Origin: MED-G16 sp964467915
Lineage (GTDB): Bacteria > Bacteroidota > Bacteroidia > Cytophagales > MED-G16
DNA: 64,000 bases
Direction: 5' to 3'
Assembly (NCBI GenBank): GCA_964467915.1
Contig: CAYXSW010000003.1
Span: 31,587 to 95,586 of the forward strand
Shown: one piece after another, positions 61,204-64,000 of the stretch
Numbering within the stretch: the stretch's first letter is position 1
Layout: every line of letters begins with the position of its first letter
Position numbers and translations under genes: made by a program
The notes under the pieces: model-generated
What the model was told of the DNA's origin: nothing
Seen by the model: the letters and a program-made list of their open reading frames with translations, nothing else
The model's database searches: none

Positions 61204-62391
61204 CTATTTAGATATTGGCAAATTTAATTTTAAATATTTTTTTGGACCAATTATAGCATTAAGAACTTCAAAAGTTAACTCTTTGAATGGTTTCCCAATA
61301 GTTTTGATTGATAAAGTGTGGGTAGAGTTTGGCTCTATGCTTATTATATCACTGTTTGTCTCAAAAGTATACTCATTTAAATTTTTTAATAGGAAAGGTG
61401 CGTCTGATATGTTTTTTAATCTCACTTTTTTTATAGTAGACTTCCCATCTTCAGAATACCCAAGTTCAAGGTCACCAATATTATCAATTATAAGGGATTT
61501 TTTTACTAATTGACTTATGTAGTTCTCTTTCCCAATTAGAAGTTCGTTATAAAAAACAGCAGTTCTTCCAGCAAAGAGTGCTTCTTTTATTCCTTTCTTT
61601 GTCTTATCTTTTGAAAACACTAAAGTTACAGGCCTATGTCCAGGTAAATAATTATCCTGAATCTCATTATCATCTGGGACTTTGAATAACCAATCAATAA
61701 GCCCATGAATATCAGAAGTTCCCATTATAGTTAGATCATTATCAAGAGCAATTTGTAAAGCTTCTTCTGAATAATACAATTCATTTACTACTTCTATTCC
61801 ATGAAGTAAATTATTTTTAATTAAATACTCATGAAACTCATCAAGCTTAGCAATACCATCACTTCTTTGAGCTGGCCATGCAGGATGATTCCAAAAAAGA
61901 AAAGCATTTTGGTTGTTTGCTTCTTCTATTCCTTTTAAAGAATCATTAATATGTAATAGTTTATTAGCATCGTTAATAAAGATTGCATTTATATGTCCAG
62001 GTGGCATGGATCTTGTGATTTCTTGACCATTAATTACTATTAATTTTTTTTCTAAGTTTTTATTTTTGTTTTCTGCAGATTGACTTGCTACTATATAAGC
62101 CCTATTTCTATCTGGATTAGGGATATCTTCAGAACGGGGCTGATATTCTAAGTGTTCTGTTAATGAAATGGCATCAAGTCCATCTCTTATTGCCTCTTCA
62201 ACTCTAATTGATGGCCATACCATTCCATCTGAGAAGACTGTGTGTTGATGGAAATCTGTAAGTAATGTTTTATAGTTATCAAGATCTGGAAAAAAGATTT
62301 TTCTTTCGTATTTTGATTTAGTTTGGCAATAGCTAAATGTAACATTGAAAGAGAATAATAGTATTAGAAATAGTGGTTTGAAATTTATCAT
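61204..62391 (-). CDS. Secreted PHP-domain phosphoesterase, Sb-PDE-like
   Basis: The 395-residue protein has a signal peptide (ending near TFSYCQT) and a PHP-type metal site: HQHTVFSDG (His48, His50, Asp55), LTEHLE, GQEITRSMPPGHINAIF and GTSDIHG. It resembles Sb-PDE family phosphodiesterases. A C-terminal beta domain follows (residues 300-395). The substrate is not predicted. It starts the minus-strand cluster and is divergent from the DUF3089 gene. Confidence 0.78.
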   Translation of the reverse strand: MINFKPLFLILLFSFNVTFSYCQTKSKYERKIFFPDLDNYKTLLTDFHQHTVFSDGMVWPSIRVEEAIRDGLDAISLTEHLEYQPRSEDIPNPDRNRAYIVASQSAENKNKNLEKKLIVINGQEITRSMPPGHINAIFINDANKLLHINDSLKGIEEANNQNAFLFWNHPAWPAQRSDGIAKLDEFHEYLIKNNLLHGIEVVNELYYSEEALQIALDNDLTIMGTSDIHGLIDWLFKVPDDNEIQDNYLPGHRPVTLVFSKDKTKKGIKEALFAGRTAVFYNELLIGKENYISQLVKKSLIIDNIGDLELGYSEDGKSTIKKVRLKNISDAPFLLKNLNEYTFETNSDIISIEPNSTHTLSIKTIGKPFKELTFEVLNAIIGPKKYLKLNLPISK

Positions 62392-62450
62392 TTTAATTAT
62401 TGAGTTTTTATATTGTTATTAAATATATAAGTATTATTTTATTTAAAATT

Positions 62451-63623
62451 ATGAGATCATATTATTTTTTGTTCATAGTCTTTTTACTTTTTAGTTGTAA
62501 TTCATCAAGATACCTTGTATCTGAAACAGGTTTTCCTAAAGCTCCTGACTATAAGTACATCAAAAATTGGGCTGCTTCACCAAAAAAAGAAATTCCTTTG
62601 CCTTTTAATTATATTGATTCTCTCAAAGATTTTAGATCAAAGGTAGATGTGTTTTATATTTATCCAACGGTTTATTATTCGGGATATAATGGAAACTTTT
62701 GGAATTCAAATCCTGAGGATCCAAACCATATTAATAGGGTTAATACCCTTACCTTAAATAATCAAGCAAGCATTTTTTCAGGTATAACAAATGTTTATGC
62801 TCCTTTTTATAGACAAATATTTTATGACGGGATATACTATCACATCTCCAATGAAATACTGACAAAAATTGCGCTTGATCCAAAGTTAAAAAAAGACTTT
62901 AGATCTTATAGAGATGAAATTTTTTCTAGTAAGTCATTAGAGTTATTTACTTATGAAAACAATAAACTTAGATCATATGCAAAAGAATCTTATGATTTAG
63001 CCTATAATGATGTTAAAAGAGCATTTTTAAAATATTTAGAGAATGAAAATAAGGGTAAAAAAATAATTATTGCGGGACATAGTCAGGGAACACTCCATGC
63101 AGTTAGGCTAATTAAAGACGTGATATTACCTGATGAAAAAATTAAAGATAGGCTATTACTTGCTTATCTAGTTGGGGTGCCAGTTAAAGATGATTTTAGA
63201 GGTTTCTTACCTTGTAATACTCCAGAAGATATTAATTGCTTTATGTCGTGGACTACACATGGGGAGAATATTAATCCTTTTGACAATGAAGTCTATAGTA
63301 ATATTGTTGCGACAAATCCTATTACTTTTAGTTCAGACCTAAAAACGAGTAATATTTCAAATCATAAAGGAGTATTAATGCCTAATTTTTTTCAAATGTT
63401 CAAATACCAGGCCTTGAAGTTACCGATTGGTAAGGTTAAACTTAAAAAAGAAAATAAAATAAGAGTACAATCTGAAAATGGAGCACTTCAGGTTAAAGAA
63501 CTTAATATCCCATTAATAAAAATATTTGAGAAAGAGGATTTTCATGCAGTTGATTATAATCTTTTCTGGTTAAATATTAGAGAAAATCTTAATTATAGGC
63601 TTTCAAAATATTTTAATGAATAA
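62451..63623 (+). CDS. DUF3089 lipoprotein (alpha/beta hydrolase fold)
   Basis: From the ATG at 62451 (MRSYYFLFIV) the protein has a lipoprotein signal with Cys16 (FLLFSCNSS); an in-frame TTG 51 bases upstream is less plausible. The DUF3089 core includes VDVFYIYPTVY and the serine-hydrolase elbow IIAGHSQGTLHAV. It is a predicted periplasmic or surface hydrolase of unknown substrate. Its last codons overlap the next lipoprotein gene by 8 bases. Confidence 0.8.
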   Translation: MRSYYFLFIVFLLFSCNSSRYLVSETGFPKAPDYKYIKNWAASPKKEIPLPFNYIDSLKDFRSKVDVFYIYPTVYYSGYNGNFWNSNPEDPNHINRVNTLTLNNQASIFSGITNVYAPFYRQIFYDGIYYHISNEILTKIALDPKLKKDFRSYRDEIFSSKSLELFTYENNKLRSYAKESYDLAYNDVKRAFLKYLENENKGKKIIIAGHSQGTLHAVRLIKDVILPDEKIKDRLLLAYLVGVPVKDDFRGFLPCNTPEDINCFMSWTTHGENINPFDNEVYSNIVATNPITFSSDLKTSNISNHKGVLMPNFFQMFKYQALKLPIGKVKLKKENKIRVQSENGALQVKELNIPLIKIFEKEDFHAVDYNLFWLNIRENLNYRLSKYFNE

Positions 63624-64000
63624 GAAACTGTTAAGTTTTATTTTTTATTTGATTGTTGTTATATCTTGTGATACTAATACAGAAGATTGTTGTGATCAAC
63701 AAATAGAAGAGGAAGTTTTCGAGGAGCTAGGGTATGAAAAACCCTATGAATATGGAAATATATATTATGGCAGAAATAAGTATGTTGAGTTTTACCCTGG
63801 ATCTCTTCCAATAATACTATCAGCTCCACATGGAGGAGATATGGTACCAACGGAAATACCTGATAGGGCATATGGAACTACTGTTACAGATAGCAACACA
63901 AAGGAAATTACATTAGCAATTAAAAACGCTTTTCTGTCAAAGCTTGGAAAAACTCCTTATGTAGTAATTAATAACTTAAAAAGAACAAAAATAGATGCAA
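63616..64000 (+). CDS. N-formylglutamate amidohydrolase-like lipoprotein (3' end beyond the window)
   Basis: The visible 128 residues start MNKKLLSFIFYLIVVISC, a lipoprotein signal with Cys18, and continue with the amidohydrolase-type motifs ILSAPHGGDMVPTEIPDR, TVTDSNTKEI and VVINNLKRTKIDA. Together these fit the N-formylglutamate amidohydrolase family, which is usually cytoplasmic; membrane anchoring here suggests a different substrate. It overlaps the DUF3089 gene by 8 bases and is likely co-translated with it. Confidence 0.68.
   Translation, partial: MNKKLLSFIFYLIVVISCDTNTEDCCDQQIEEEVFEELGYEKPYEYGNIYYGRNKYVEFYPGSLPIILSAPHGGDMVPTEIPDRAYGTTVTDSNTKEITLAIKNAFLSKLGKTPYVVINNLKRTKIDA

Noticed and set aside
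63674..63871. Minus-strand ORF opposite the final lipoprotein gene
   Set aside because: The plus strand codes for a protein with a lipoprotein signal and amidohydrolase motifs, so the opposite frame is a shadow.
1..64000. CRISPR arrays or classical insertion sequences
   Set aside because: No regularly spaced repeats and no transposase genes were seen anywhere in the window.

Overview
The window is a gene-dense, strongly AT-rich stretch of a Bacteroidota chromosome, most likely a marine Flavobacteriales-type bacterium with a streamlined genome. The evidence is the gene content (GlyQS-type glycyl-tRNA synthetase, OadA of the YRDMWQSSGKY type, CtlX, Lnb/DUF4105, DUF4783, AtpB with a long N-terminal leader, an atp cluster without atpD/atpC), promoter boxes matching the Bacteroidota TAnnTTTG -7 element, almost exclusive use of AGA for arginine, and near-zero intergenic spacing. 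No gene-free stretch longer than about 150 bases was found. There is one tRNA (Val-GAC), and no rRNA, CRISPR array or classical insertion sequence.

Layout. 1-5170: the atp operon atp-I-like(partial)-B-E-F-H-A-G. 5173-9695: a GNAT-like protein (minus) and the sodium-pumping decarboxylase operon oadG-oadA-oadB. 9697-20014: LOG-family protein, a CPA2 antiporter, glyS, an MMPL/RND exporter, ileS and lspA. 20011-26175: dciA-like and recF (minus), pdhA, a TPR membrane protein, ribH, nhaD and anmK. 26248-35478: an envelope block (outer-membrane protein, TPR protein, coiled-coil membrane protein, lptC, a 41-residue membrane peptide, CorC/CNNM protein, PpiD-like foldase) running into DUF493, pterin dehydratase and rsmI. 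35468-40931: Lnb-like acyltransferase, recX, a YcxB-like protein, DUF4783, gpmI and three small lipoproteins, one with a Kazal domain. 40978-46618: a Bax-inhibitor-like membrane protein, a propeller-like lipoprotein, small unknowns, an esterase, a sulfatase and a cupin. 46752-47783: a methyltransferase with foreign-looking codon use beside tRNA-Val. 47852-54949: a two-component system, a HisA-like protein, purK-purE, glnS and folE. 54946-62391 (minus): a saccharopine/alanine-dehydrogenase-like protein, gltX, ridA, ctlX, a tyrosine-recombinase-like gene, an arginine-deiminase-like gene and an Sb-PDE-like phosphoesterase. 62451-64000: a DUF3089 lipoprotein and the start of an N-formylglutamate-amidohydrolase-like lipoprotein.

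How the genes work together. Ion energetics is a theme: ATP synthase (c-ring residues point to protons), a sodium-pumping biotin decarboxylase, NhaD and a CPA2 antiporter would couple proton and sodium gradients. Envelope and lipoprotein biogenesis is a second: LspA, Lnb, LptC, a PpiD-like foldase and at least seven predicted lipoproteins.

The most unusual locus is 59070-60252. A full-length tyrosine-recombinase-like gene has lost three of the six canonical catalytic residues (Arg to Lys, His to Asn, Arg to Ile) yet keeps the last His and the Tyr. It is flanked at both ends by the same paired direct repeat (TGTATCCT twice, 12 bases apart; 18 of 21 bases shared between the two ends) and sits between ctlX and an arginine-deiminase-like gene. 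It looks like a single-gene mobile element or a domesticated derivative. Other points of interest are a HisA homologue with Tyr at the catalytic N-terminal Asp position, a cassette-like methyltransferase with an attC-like half-site between a cupin gene and tRNA-Val, probable leaderless mRNAs, and convergent genes that share stop-codon bases.
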